From NCBI RefSeq assembly GCF_042743185.1, contig NZ_JBHYMS010000024.1, positions 31,604 through 95,603 of the forward strand: a DNA stretch of 64,000 nt, given 5' to 3'. The notes under the pieces were generated by a model. That model saw nothing but the letters and a program-made list of their open reading frames with translations. It was not told the DNA's origin and ran no database searches. Source of the DNA: Inquilinus sp042743185 (GTDB lineage Bacteria > Pseudomonadota > Alphaproteobacteria > DSM-16000 > Inquilinaceae). Of this stretch, positions 33,169 to 44,526 are shown in pieces. Both the position numbers and the translations under genes were made by a program. Position 1 is the stretch's first letter. The number at the start of each line of letters is the position of its first letter.

Positions 33169-35802
33169 ATGTCCACGGTACAGCCGCAGGCGGTTTCCGT
33201 TCCGACTGTCGACGCTGCCGGCGTCACCGGCGACGTGACCCTTCGGCCCATGCATCAGCGTCTGAAGCCGGCCCTGCTGACGATCATCACCCTGCTGCTG
33301 TTCGCCGGCGCCGCCTATGCGATCCGGCAGGAGCTGGCGGCGATGAGCTGGCACGACCTGATCGTCCGGATCCGTGCCCTGCCCTGGACTTCGGTCGGCC
33401 TGGCGCTGCTCGGCACCGTCGGCAGCTTCATCGCGCTGATGGGTTACGACTGGTCGGCGCTGCGCTATGTCGGCGCCCGGGTGCCGCTGCGGACCATGGC
33501 CCTGGCCAGCTTCTGCGGCTACGCCGTCGGCAACACCATCGGCGGTCTCGTCACCGCCAGCTCGGTGCGTTACCGCGTCTACACCGCGACCGGGCTGGAG
33601 TTCGGCGACATCGCCAAGGTCGCCGGCTTCTGCGCCCTCGCCTTCGGCTTCGGCATCGCCACGGTCGGCGCCGCGGGAATGCTGCTGCAGCCGCATCTGC
33701 TGACCCGGGCGCTCGGCATCCACAGCGGCTGGACCACCGCCGCGGCCGGCATCGTCCTGGCCGGCGCCGCGCTGTTCCTGCTGCTCTGCGCCCTGCGCCG
33801 GCCCGGCCAACCGTTCCTCGGTCGGATCCCGCTGCCCAGCTTCGGCATCGCCACCGGCCAGCTGGTGATCTCTACGGTCGAGCTGCTGTTCGCCGGCTTC
33901 GCCTTCTGGGTCCTGCTGCCGCATGGCAGCGTGCCGTTCGGCGCCTTCTTCGTCGTCTTCGTCGTCGCCACCGTGGCCGGCATCCTCAGCCATGTGCCGG
34001 GCGGCGTCGGCGTGTTCGAGTCGGTGATACTGCTCGGCCTCGGCTCCGTGCTGCCGCCGCAGGCCATCGCCGCGGCGCTGGTCGTCTACCGCGCGGTCTA
34101 TTTCCTGATCCCGGTGATTCTGGCCGTGGGGATCCTCGCCAGCGCCGAGACCGCTCGGACCTTGAGCCGGCTGCAAAGCCACGCCCCGACCCGGCTGACG
34201 CTCGACGTCGCCGGCCGGCTGATGCCGTCGGTGATGGCGGCGCTGATCTTCGTCGTCGGCACGCTGCTGCTGATCTCGGCCGCCACACCGACGCTGAAGA
34301 GCCGCTTCGAGATCCTGGAGACCCTGCCGGTCGCGGTGGTCGAGCTGTCACACATCCTCGCGGCGGTCACCGGGCTGGCGCTGCTGGTCGTCGCCTGGGG
34401 CCTGTTCCGGCGGCTGATCGCGGCCTATTGGCTGACCCTGCTGCTGCTCGCGGTCAGTGCCGTCCTGGCCCTGGGCAAGGGCTTCGCCTGGCGCGAGGCG
34501 CTGCTGCTGCTGCTGTGCCTCGTCATCATGCTGCCCTGCCGGGAGGAGTTCTGGCGCCGCTCCGCCCTGTTCGACCAGCCGATGACCCCGGGCTGGCTGA
34601 TCGCGCTCGGCAGCGTCGTCGGCGGCATGGCCTGGCTGACCTTCTTCTCCTTCCGCCACGTCGCCTATGCCAACGACCTGTGGTGGACCTTCGAGATCCA
34701 TGAGGAAGCGTCGCGCGCCCTTCGGGCCATGGTCGCGGTCAGCCTGCTGGCGACGCTGTACGGCCTGTGGCACCTGGTCCGGGCCCAGCGCGGCCGGATG
34801 GCGGCGCCGACCGCGGCCGAGCTCCACCAGGCCGAGCAGATCCTGCGGCAGCAGCCCCGTGCCGAGGCCAATCTGGTGCGCATGGGCGACAAGGCGCTGC
34901 TGTTCTCGGACAGCGGCCGCGCCTTCCTGATGTATGCCATCCAGGGTCGCACCTGGGCCGCGCTGGGCGACCCGGTCGGCGCGCGCGAGGACTGGCCGGA
35001 GCTGATTTGGCGCTTCCGCGAGATGACCGAGGCCACCAGCGGCCGCCCCGCCTATTACGGCGTCCGGGCCGAGACCCTGCCGCTCTATCTCGACACCGGC
35101 ATGACCCTGTCGAAGCTGGGCGAAGAGGCGCGGGTGCCGCTGCGCGACTTCACCCTGGAGGGCGGCAGCCGCAAGAAGGCGCTGCGCTATGCCCTGTCCC
35201 GCGGCGAGAAGGACGGGCTGAGCTTCGAGATGGTGCCGGCGGGTACCGGCACCGGCCTGATCGGCGAGCTCGCCGCCGTCTCCGACGACTGGCTGCACAA
35301 GCAGGCGGCCAAGGAGAAGCGGTTCTCGCTCGGCGCCTTCATCCCCGGCTACGTCCACGGCTCGCCCACGGCCCTGGTGCGCGAGAACGGCCGGCTGGTG
35401 GCCTTCGCCACGCTGATGGTGACGAACGAGAAGAGCGAGGTCGCCATCGACCTGATGCGGCACACCGAGGCGAATTCCAAGCTGGTGATGGAGTTCCTGA
35501 TCACGAAGCTGATCGTGCACTTCAAGGACCAGGGCTACGAGACGCTCAGCCTCGGCATGGCGCCGCTGTCGGGCCTGGAGAGCCACCCGCTGGCGCCGCT
35601 GTGGCACCGCATCGGCCGCTTCGTCTATCGCAGCGGCGCCCGCTTCTACAATTTCGAGGGGCTGCGCACCTTCAAGCAGAAATACGACCCGGTGTGGGAG
35701 CCGCGCTATCTGGCAACGCCGAGCGGCCTGGCCCCGGCCCTGGCGATCTCCGACATCGCGGCGCTGATCGGCGGCGGGATCAAGGGGCTGGTGGCACGAT
35801 GA
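33169..35802 (+). CDS. mprF: Bifunctional lysyl-phosphatidylglycerol synthase/flippase MprF (LpiA)
   Basis: 877-aa membrane protein. The N-terminal half (about residues 25-520) has a dozen or more hydrophobic helices forming the flippase, including SFCGYAVGNTIGGLVTASSVRYRVY and ILSHVPGGVGVFESVILLG (split here). The C-terminal ~300 residues are the DUF2156 aminoacyl-transferase domain (GDKALLFSDSGRAFLMYAIQ, KEKRFSLGAFIPGYVHGSP, the ETLSLGMAPLSGL loop, YNFEGLRTFKQKYDP). It transfers lysine from Lys-tRNA to phosphatidylglycerol, lowering surface charge. An acvB gene overlaps its stop (ATGA), as in rhizobial lpiA-acvB/atvA operons. Confidence 0.94.
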   Translation: MSTVQPQAVSVPTVDAAGVTGDVTLRPMHQRLKPALLTIITLLLFAGAAYAIRQELAAMSWHDLIVRIRALPWTSVGLALLGTVGSFIALMGYDWSALRYVGARVPLRTMALASFCGYAVGNTIGGLVTASSVRYRVYTATGLEFGDIAKVAGFCALAFGFGIATVGAAGMLLQPHLLTRALGIHSGWTTAAAGIVLAGAALFLLLCALRRPGQPFLGRIPLPSFGIATGQLVISTVELLFAGFAFWVLLPHGSVPFGAFFVVFVVATVAGILSHVPGGVGVFESVILLGLGSVLPPQAIAAALVVYRAVYFLIPVILAVGILASAETARTLSRLQSHAPTRLTLDVAGRLMPSVMAALIFVVGTLLLISAATPTLKSRFEILETLPVAVVELSHILAAVTGLALLVVAWGLFRRLIAAYWLTLLLLAVSAVLALGKGFAWREALLLLLCLVIMLPCREEFWRRSALFDQPMTPGWLIALGSVVGGMAWLTFFSFRHVAYANDLWWTFEIHEEASRALRAMVAVSLLATLYGLWHLVRAQRGRMAAPTAAELHQAEQILRQQPRAEANLVRMGDKALLFSDSGRAFLMYAIQGRTWAALGDPVGAREDWPELIWRFREMTEATSGRPAYYGVRAETLPLYLDTGMTLSKLGEEARVPLRDFTLEGGSRKKALRYALSRGEKDGLSFEMVPAGTGTGLIGELAAVSDDWLHKQAAKEKRFSLGAFIPGYVHGSPTALVRENGRLVAFATLMVTNEKSEVAIDLMRHTEANSKLVMEFLITKLIVHFKDQGYETLSLGMAPLSGLESHPLAPLWHRIGRFVYRSGARFYNFEGLRTFKQKYDPVWEPRYLATPSGLAPALAISDIAALIGGGIKGLVAR

Positions 35803-37238
35803 AACGTACCTCCTGGCTGGCCGCCGCCGGGCTGGCGGTGACGGCCGGGGTCGCCCTGGCCGCCGCGGCCTGGCTGATCCCCGACCAGCGCGCCTCGGCC
35901 GCGCCGACGCGCAGCTATGACGGCGGCACCCTGGGCTCGGTCCGGCTGTGGCAGCCGGAGGGCCAGCCGGGCTCCATGGTCTTCCTGTTGTCGGACGACA
36001 CCGGCTGGAGCCCGGAGTTCGACACGGCGGCGCAGCGGCTGCAGGGCAGCGGCGCCTTCGTCGTCGGCGTCGACCTGAAGAGCTATCTCGACGGGCTGGA
36101 GCACGGCGACGACGAGGACTGCCATTCCCCGGCCGGCGATTTCGAGGATCTGAGCCAGCGGCTCGAGCGCGAGTTCAAGTTCTCCGCCTACCACGCCCCG
36201 ATCGTGATCGGCCGGGGCCAGGGCGCGACCATGGCCTACGGCGCGGTGGCCCAGGCGGCGGCCAAGACCACGATCGCGGGCGGCGCCAGCATCGGCCCGC
36301 TGCCGCCGCTGAAGACGAAGCTGCCGCTCTGTTCCGGGCCGGCCGACACGCCGGTAGCGACGGCGGCCCCGGGCGGCGGCTTCACCTATGGGCCGCAGCC
36401 GCATATTCCGGGCTGGTGGCGCATCGGCGTGCAGCAGCCGGACGCAGCTGCCAGCGATCTCGCCGCGGCCTCTGGCGGCGAGGTCGTGACGCTGCCGAAG
36501 GACGCGCCGCTGGCCGACCAGGTGGTGACGATGCTGCACCAGGACGCGCCGGCGGACGCCGATGCCTCCGCCGTCAGCAGCCTGCCGCTGGAGGAGCTTC
36601 GCGCCGCCGGCCCGTCGCCCACCCTGGCGATCGTCTATTCCGGCGACGGCGGCTGGCAGGATCTCGACAAGACCATCGGCGAAGCCCTTCAGAACAAAGG
36701 GGTTTCTGTCGTCGGCGTCGACAGCCTGCGCTATTTCTGGAGCCAGCAGACGCCGGATCAGACGGCCAAGGACCTGGCCCATATCATCGACCATTACGGC
36801 AAGGCCTGGGGCGCCCAGCGGGTGATCCTGATCGGCTATTCTTTCGGTGCCAATGTCCTGCCCTTCGCCTACAACCGGCTGCCGGCGGCCGAGAAGGCGA
36901 AGATCGACCAGATCAGCCTGCTGGGTCTGGCCGAACGGACCGACTTCGAGATCCGCGTCACCGGCTGGCTCGGCGTCAGCGCCGATGACGACGCGCCGCC
37001 GGTCGCGCCGGAGCTGAAGTCGATCGACCCGGCCCGGATCCAGTGCTTCTACGGCGAGGAGGAGGACGACACCGTCTGCCCCACCCCCGCCATGGCCGGC
37101 GCCGAGGTGATCAAGACCACCGGCGGGCACCATTTCGACGGCGACTATGACAGCCTCGCGCGCACCATCATGGACGGCGCCGCGAAACGGCAGCAGGCGA
37201 ACCTTTCGCCATCGACAACCAAAACGACAACCCCCTGA
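35799..37238 (+). CDS. acvB: AcvB/VirJ-like periplasmic lysyl-PG hydrolase
   Basis: 479-aa exported protein with the signal peptide SWLAAAGLAVTAGVALAAAA. It has two tandem alpha/beta-hydrolase-like halves. The first (about 50-190) carries IGRGQGATMAYG, where the nucleophile elbow has lost Ser. The second, VirJ-like half (about 270-460) has an intact LIGYSFGANVLPF elbow, preceded by IVYSGDGGWQDLDKTIGEAL and followed by TGGHHFDGDY (catalytic His). In Agrobacterium, AcvB hydrolyses lysyl-phosphatidylglycerol made by LpiA; the overlap with mprF supports the same role. The C-terminal tail is Thr/Ser-rich. Confidence 0.9.
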   Translation: MKRTSWLAAAGLAVTAGVALAAAAWLIPDQRASAAPTRSYDGGTLGSVRLWQPEGQPGSMVFLLSDDTGWSPEFDTAAQRLQGSGAFVVGVDLKSYLDGLEHGDDEDCHSPAGDFEDLSQRLEREFKFSAYHAPIVIGRGQGATMAYGAVAQAAAKTTIAGGASIGPLPPLKTKLPLCSGPADTPVATAAPGGGFTYGPQPHIPGWWRIGVQQPDAAASDLAAASGGEVVTLPKDAPLADQVVTMLHQDAPADADASAVSSLPLEELRAAGPSPTLAIVYSGDGGWQDLDKTIGEALQNKGVSVVGVDSLRYFWSQQTPDQTAKDLAHIIDHYGKAWGAQRVILIGYSFGANVLPFAYNRLPAAEKAKIDQISLLGLAERTDFEIRVTGWLGVSADDDAPPVAPELKSIDPARIQCFYGEEEDDTVCPTPAMAGAEVIKTTGGHHFDGDYDSLARTIMDGAAKRQQANLSPSTTKTTTP

Positions 37239-37257
37239 TCCGACGACCGGATTCCGG

Positions 37258-37298
37258 TTGTCCACAGATTCGCTCACAATCCGGCCCCGATATCCACA
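37258..37298. promoter_or_regulatory. Two DnaA-box-like sites upstream of dnaB
   Basis: TTGTCCACA at 37258-37266 and ATATCCACA at 37290-37298, same orientation, 23 bases apart, in the acvB-dnaB gap. Each differs from TTATCCACA by one base; TTGTCCACA is the preferred box in other GC-rich bacteria. DnaA control of dnaB is a possibility. Confidence 0.4.
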
Positions 37299-37346
37299 GC
37301 GGGGCATGGCTGGCGATGCACCGACCGGCTGCGGTAGGGTGGGTCG

Positions 37347-38823
<1,477 letters not shown>

Positions 38824-38834
<11 letters not shown>

Positions 38835-39942
38835 GGCGGCGGCGCTCGGCCGGGCCGGCGCCCTGCTGACCATCGACCTCGACGCCATCGCCGGGAACTG
38901 GCGCCGGCTCCAGGCGCGGGGTGGCCCGGCGGAATGCGGCGCCGTGCTCAAGGCCGACGGCTACGGCCTCGGCGCCGCCCCGGTCGGCCGCGCCCTGTTC
39001 GCCGCCGGCGCCCGCAGCTTCTTCGTCGCACATCTGGAGGAAGGGATCGCCCTCAGGACGGTGCTCGACGAACCCCGCATCGTCGTCCTCAACGGCCTGC
39101 TGCCGGGCCTGGCCGCCGACTACAGCGCCCACGACCTGATCCCGGCGCTGAACGATCCCGGCGAGATCGCCGCCTGGGCCGGGCACGCCCGGGCGCTCGG
39201 CACCGCCCTGCCCGGCTTCGTCCATCTCGACAGCGGCATGAACCGGCTCGGCCTCGTGTCCCAGGACCAGGACCGGCTGGCTGCCGACCCGAGCAGCCTC
39301 GATGGCATTGAACCGATCACCTGGATGACGCACCTCGCCTGCGCCGAGGAGCCAGGCAATCCGATGAATAAGGCGCAACTCGACCGCTTCCGCCGGGCGG
39401 TGGCGGCGCTGCCGAAGGCGCCGGTCAGCATCGCCAACTCCTCCGGCATCTTCCTCGGCCGCAGCTTTCATGGCGACCTGACCCGCCCCGGCGCCGCGCT
39501 CTACGGCATCAACCCGACGCCGGGCCGGCCGAATCCGATGGCGGATGTGGTGCGGCTCGAGGCCCGGATCCTGCAGACCCGCCGCGTTGACACCCCCATG
39601 ACCGTTGGATACGGTGCCGCGCACCGCGTGGAGGGTCCGGCCAGGCTCGCGACGATCGCCGTGGGCTATGCCGACGGGGTCCCGCGGGCCGCCAGTGGTC
39701 GCGGCGCCGTGCGCATCGCAGGCTTCACCGCGCCGATCACCGGCCGCATCTCGATGGATCTGATCACGGTGGACGTGACCCACATTCCCGAAACGCTGGC
39801 CGCGCCCGGCGCGCTGGCCGAGATCCTCGGCCCGGAGCTGCCGCCCGACCGGCTGGGCGAGAGCGCCGGCACCATCGGCTACGAGATCCTGACCAGCCTG
39901 GGCCGGCGCTGCGCCCGGCGCTATCTCGGCGGCGCCGAATGA
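38824..39942 (+). CDS. alr: Alanine racemase
   Basis: 372-aa PLP enzyme giving D-alanine for peptidoglycan. The PLP Lys is in CGAVLKADGYGLGA; FVHLDSGMNRLGL, SIANSSGIFLG and RPGAALYGINPTP are family motifs; the second catalytic Tyr is in TVGYGAAHRVEGP; and IAVGYADGVPRA and GRISMDLITVDVT complete the beta domain. The start is ATG 38824, inside the dnaB stop region. dnaB-alr linkage is common. It overlaps mlaE by 4 bp. Confidence 0.94.
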
Positions 39943-40709
39943 ACTTCCTCGCCACGATCGGGCGCACCTTCCTGGCCTTCCTCGCCGCGGTCGGCCGCCT
40001 CGCGCTTTTCACCCTGACCGCGCTGGCGCAGTGCCTGCGGCCGCCCTTCTACCCGCGGCTGTTCCTGCGCCAGATCATCGACATCGGCTACTACTCGCTG
40101 CCGGTGGTCGGGCTGACGGCGCTGTTCACCGGCATGGTGCTGGCGCTGCAGACCCAGGCGGGCTTCGCCCGCTTCGGCGCCGGCGGCTTCGGCGCCAGCG
40201 TCGTCCTTTTGTCGGTGGTGCGCGAGCTGGGGCCGGTGCTGGCCGGGCTGATGGTCGCCGGCCGCATCGGCGCCTCGATGGCGGCCGAGATCGGCACCAT
40301 GCGGGTGACCGAGCAGATCGATGCCCTCAGCACCCTGTCGACCAACCCGTACAAGTACCTGGTGGCGCCGCGGCTGATCGCCGGGCTCTTGATGCTGCCC
40401 TGCCTGGTGATCGTGGCCAACATCATCGGCGTGTTCGGCGGCTTTCTGATCAGCGTCTACCGTCTGGGCGACAACCCCTCGGCCTATATGACGGCGACCT
40501 GGCAGGCGCTCGAGGTCGAGGACGTCGTGCTCAGCCTGCTCAAGGCCGCGGCCTTCGGCTTCGTCGTCGCGCTGATGGGCTGCTACCACGGCTACAATTC
40601 GCGCGGCGGGGCCCAGGGCGTCGGCGCGGCCACCACCAATGCGGTGGTCTCCGCCTCGATCCTGATCCTGCTGTTCGACTTCATGATCACCGGCCTGTAC
40701 GTGGGGTGA
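39939..40709 (+). CDS. mlaE: MlaE-family lipid transport permease
   Basis: 256-aa inner-membrane permease of the Mla system for phospholipid trafficking between membranes. It has an N-terminal amphipathic region, then QIIDIGYYSLPVVGLTALFTGMVLALQTQ, the coupling ELGPVLAGLMVAGRIGASMAAEIGTM (both split by eye), and several more helices. It starts within the alr stop (ATGA) and is followed 5 bases later by mlaF. No mlaD (MCE) gene follows here. Confidence 0.92.
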   Translation: MNFLATIGRTFLAFLAAVGRLALFTLTALAQCLRPPFYPRLFLRQIIDIGYYSLPVVGLTALFTGMVLALQTQAGFARFGAGGFGASVVLLSVVRELGPVLAGLMVAGRIGASMAAEIGTMRVTEQIDALSTLSTNPYKYLVAPRLIAGLLMLPCLVIVANIIGVFGGFLISVYRLGDNPSAYMTATWQALEVEDVVLSLLKAAAFGFVVALMGCYHGYNSRGGAQGVGAATTNAVVSASILILLFDFMITGLYVG

Positions 40710-40714
40710 CGGCG

Positions 40715-41491
40715 ATGGCGGCGACCCCCAAGATCCGTCTGGAGAGCGTGCAGAAGGCCTTCGGCCCGAAGCAGGTGCTGCGCGGCATTGACCTGGAGAT
40801 CGCTTCCGGCGAATCCCTGGTCGTCATCGGCGGCTCCGGTACCGGCAAATCGGTGCTGCTGAAGTCGATCGTCGGCCTGATCCGCCCCGACCGTGGCCGA
40901 ATCCTGATCGACGGCACCGAGACCACCCAGCTGTCCGGCGGCGACCGGGTCGACCTGATGAAGCGCTTCGGCATGCTGTTCCAGGGCGCCGCGCTGTTCG
41001 ACAGCCTGTCGGTCTGGGAGAATGTGGCCTTCGGCCTGATCCAGGGCCGCGGCGAGTCCCGCAAGCGGGCCAGGGAGATCGCGGTCGACAAGCTGGCCCA
41101 GGTCGGCCTCGGCCCCGACGTCGCCGCGCTCACCCCGGCCGAGCTGTCCGGCGGCATGCAGAAGCGCGTCGGCCTGGCCCGCGCCATCGCGGCGGAGCCG
41201 GAGATCATCTTCTTCGACGAGCCGACCACCGGCCTCGACCCGATCATGGCCGACGTGATCAACGACCTGATCGTGAAGTGCCGCCGCGACCTCGGCGCCA
41301 CCACCCTGTCGATCACCCATGACATGGCCAGCGCCCGCAAGATCGCCGACCGCATCGCCATGATCTATGAGGGCCGGATCATCTGGGCCGGGCCGGCGGC
41401 GCAGGTGAACGACTCCGGCAATCCCTATGTCGACCAGTTCGTGCACGGCCGCGCGGACGGGCCGATCCAGATGCAGGTCCGGGTGTCCTGA
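40715..41491 (+). CDS. mlaF: Mla ABC transporter ATP-binding protein
   Basis: 258-aa ATPase paired with MlaE. Motifs are Walker A IGGSGTGKSVLLKSI, Q-loop FGMLFQGAALFDSLSVWENV, signature LSGGMQKRVGLARAIA, IIFFDEPTTGLDP (Walker B) and ITHDMASARKIADRIAM (switch His). The expected MCE-domain partner MlaD and periplasmic MlaC are not adjacent; the next genes are a vapBC pair and radA. Confidence 0.94.
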   Translation: MAATPKIRLESVQKAFGPKQVLRGIDLEIASGESLVVIGGSGTGKSVLLKSIVGLIRPDRGRILIDGTETTQLSGGDRVDLMKRFGMLFQGAALFDSLSVWENVAFGLIQGRGESRKRAREIAVDKLAQVGLGPDVAALTPAELSGGMQKRVGLARAIAAEPEIIFFDEPTTGLDPIMADVINDLIVKCRRDLGATTLSITHDMASARKIADRIAMIYEGRIIWAGPAAQVNDSGNPYVDQFVHGRADGPIQMQVRVS

Positions 41492-41526
41492 CGTCGCCTC
41501 GGCGGTCTTGCGGCTCTCCGGTCTGG

Positions 41527-41553
41527 ATGATATCTACTAGTGGTAGATATCAT
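41527..41553. promoter_or_regulatory. Perfect 27-bp palindromic operator of vapBC
   Basis: ATGATATCTAC (41527-41537) and GTAGATATCAT (41543-41553) are exact reverse complements flanking five bases. The site ends 2 bases before the GGAGG of vapB and is AT-rich, so it must overlap the promoter. It is expected to bind the VapB-VapC complex for autorepression. Confidence 0.8.
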
Positions 41554-41566
41554 TTGGAGGCGCGTC

Positions 41567-41815
41567 ATGTCGAAAACCGGAACCGCCCGATTGTTCCGAC
41601 ATGGACGCAGCCAGGCTGTGCGCCTGCCCAAGGAGTTTCGCCTGCCCGGCGAAGCCGTCCGTGTCACTCGCGTCGGCAACGGAGTGCTTCTGGAGCCTAT
41701 TGAAACTGACATCGAGGCTTGGTTCGCCAGCCTGGATCGCTTTGCCGAAGAGCCTTTCATGCCGGATGGTCGGGAGCAGCCCACGATGCCGATCGACAAG
41801 ATCGACCTCGAATGA
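41567..41815 (+). CDS. vapB: Antitoxin VapB, AbrB/SpoVT fold
   Basis: 82-aa antitoxin. The N-terminal swapped-hairpin DNA-binding domain is TARLFRHGRSQAVRLPKEFR .. VRVTRVGNGVLLEPI; the C-terminal part (DIEAWFASLDRFAEEPFMPD) should wrap the toxin. The GGAGG at 41556-41560 selects ATG 41567. It overlaps vapC as ATGA. Codon use is less GC-biased than in the flanking core genes, consistent with acquisition. Confidence 0.9.
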   Translation: MSKTGTARLFRHGRSQAVRLPKEFRLPGEAVRVTRVGNGVLLEPIETDIEAWFASLDRFAEEPFMPDGREQPTMPIDKIDLE

Positions 41816-42234
41816 TGCTCTGCCTCGACACCAATGTCGTGATCGGCATCCTCAATGGGCGGCCGGAGGCGGTGCGACGAAATCTGGCTGCGGCGTTTGC
41901 AGAGGGTGAGCGGATCACCGTCTCATCCATTGTGCTGTTCGAGCTTTGGTACGGCGCAGCAAAAAGCGGACGCCCTGCCCTGAATACAGAACGGATCAAG
42001 ACTTTCCTGGCTGGGCAGATCGAGATCCTGTCCTTCGAGCCGGAAGATGCAAAGGAGGCCGGGACTCTGCGCGCCGCCCTGGAGAAAGCGGGCACTCCCA
42101 TCGGACCGTTCGACGTGCTGATCGCTGCCCAGGCATTGCGGTGGCAGGCAGCGGTCGTCACCGCGAACGCAGGTGAGTTCGACAGGGTGCCGGGGCTCGT
42201 GCGGCTCGACTGGTCTCGGGACCGGGACGGATGA
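41812..42234 (+). CDS. vapC: Toxin VapC, PIN-domain ribonuclease
   Basis: 140-aa PIN nuclease that cleaves tRNA or rRNA. Acidic active-site residues are Asp6 in CLDTNVVIGIL, Glu in LFELWYGAAKS, and Asp in GPFDVLIAAQAL, with a later ANAGEFDRVPGL. It starts in the vapB stop. The module is inserted between mlaF and radA, and its GC3 is visibly lower than theirs. Confidence 0.92.
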   Translation: MMLCLDTNVVIGILNGRPEAVRRNLAAAFAEGERITVSSIVLFELWYGAAKSGRPALNTERIKTFLAGQIEILSFEPEDAKEAGTLRAALEKAGTPIGPFDVLIAAQALRWQAAVVTANAGEFDRVPGLVRLDWSRDRDG

Positions 42235-42279
42235 GAATGCAACGCCTTTCCGTTCGGCTCCTCCGATAGGCCCCTGCCC

Positions 42280-43708
<1,429 letters not shown>

Positions 43709-43716
<8 letters not shown>

Positions 43717-44419
43717 CCTTCCCATCGCCGCCGGCGACATCGCGATCCTGATCATCCTCGCCATCTCGGCCTTCCTGGCGCTGGCGCGCGGCTTCGTGGC
43801 CGAGGTGCTGTCGATCGCCGGCTGGCTCGGCGCCGCGCTGGTGACCTTGTGGACCTTCGGCGACGCCAAGCCCTATCTGCGCCAGTACATCGAGATGCAG
43901 CTCCTGGCCGACATCCTGACCGGGGTCGGCATCTTCGTCGTGGCACTGGTGATCTTCTCCACCATCAGTCACCTGATCGCGCGGGTGGTGAAGGGCTCGG
44001 CGCTCAGCGCCGTCGACCGCTCGCTCGGCTTCGTCTTCGGCGTGGTGCGTGGCGCCGTGCTGGTCTGCCTCGCCTATCTGCTGCTGACCTGGGTGTTCCC
44101 CGAGACCCGGCGGCCGCCCTGGCTGGAGAACGCACGAATGCTGCCTTGGGTGCAGGCCGGCGCCGAGTACCTGAAGAGTCTGGTGCCGCAGGAGGCGCTG
44201 GCCGGAGCGATCGACAAGGCCAAGCAGGAGGCCCCGGCCCTGGCGCCGCAGACGATCACCGACCCGATCGGCAGCCTGCTGAACCAGAACCAGGCCCCGG
44301 CGCAGCCGCAATCACAGCCAGCCCAGCCCCAACCAGCGCAACCACAGCCGGCCCAGCCGCCGGCTTCCGCTCCGCCTGCCCCGGCCGTCACGCCGACACA
44401 CCCGACGCAGGCGCATTAG
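43709..44419 (+). CDS. cvpA: CvpA family membrane protein, probable CTG start
   Basis: 236 residues with four hydrophobic helices: IAILIILAISAFLALARGFV, then the region after IAGWLGAALVTLW, the ILTGVGIFVVALVIFSTISH helix, and FVFGVVRGAVLVCLAYLLL. A Gln/Pro/Ala tail with QPAQPQPAQPQP repeats follows. The family N-terminus M(D/E)SLP is reproduced only if CTG 43709 starts the protein (ctg-DSLPIAAGD). GAGGAG sits 7 bases upstream of it, and no ATG/GTG/TTG lies nearby in frame. It is required for colicin V production in E. coli and often sits before purF, as here. Confidence 0.85.
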
Positions 44420-44526
44420 GCCCCCCCGTCGAACGCGGGTGCAACCGGTGGCGGTTGACATTATATAGGCGCCAGACGTCTCAATGGCGCCGATGGCGCC
44501 CAGGGCCCAGGACCCTCCGCAGCGGC

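Noticed and set aside
44455..44460. TTGACA as the -35 of purF
   Set aside because: The adjacent TATATA is immediately downstream and no -10 is found 16-18 bases after TTGACA, so it is probably not a functional pair.
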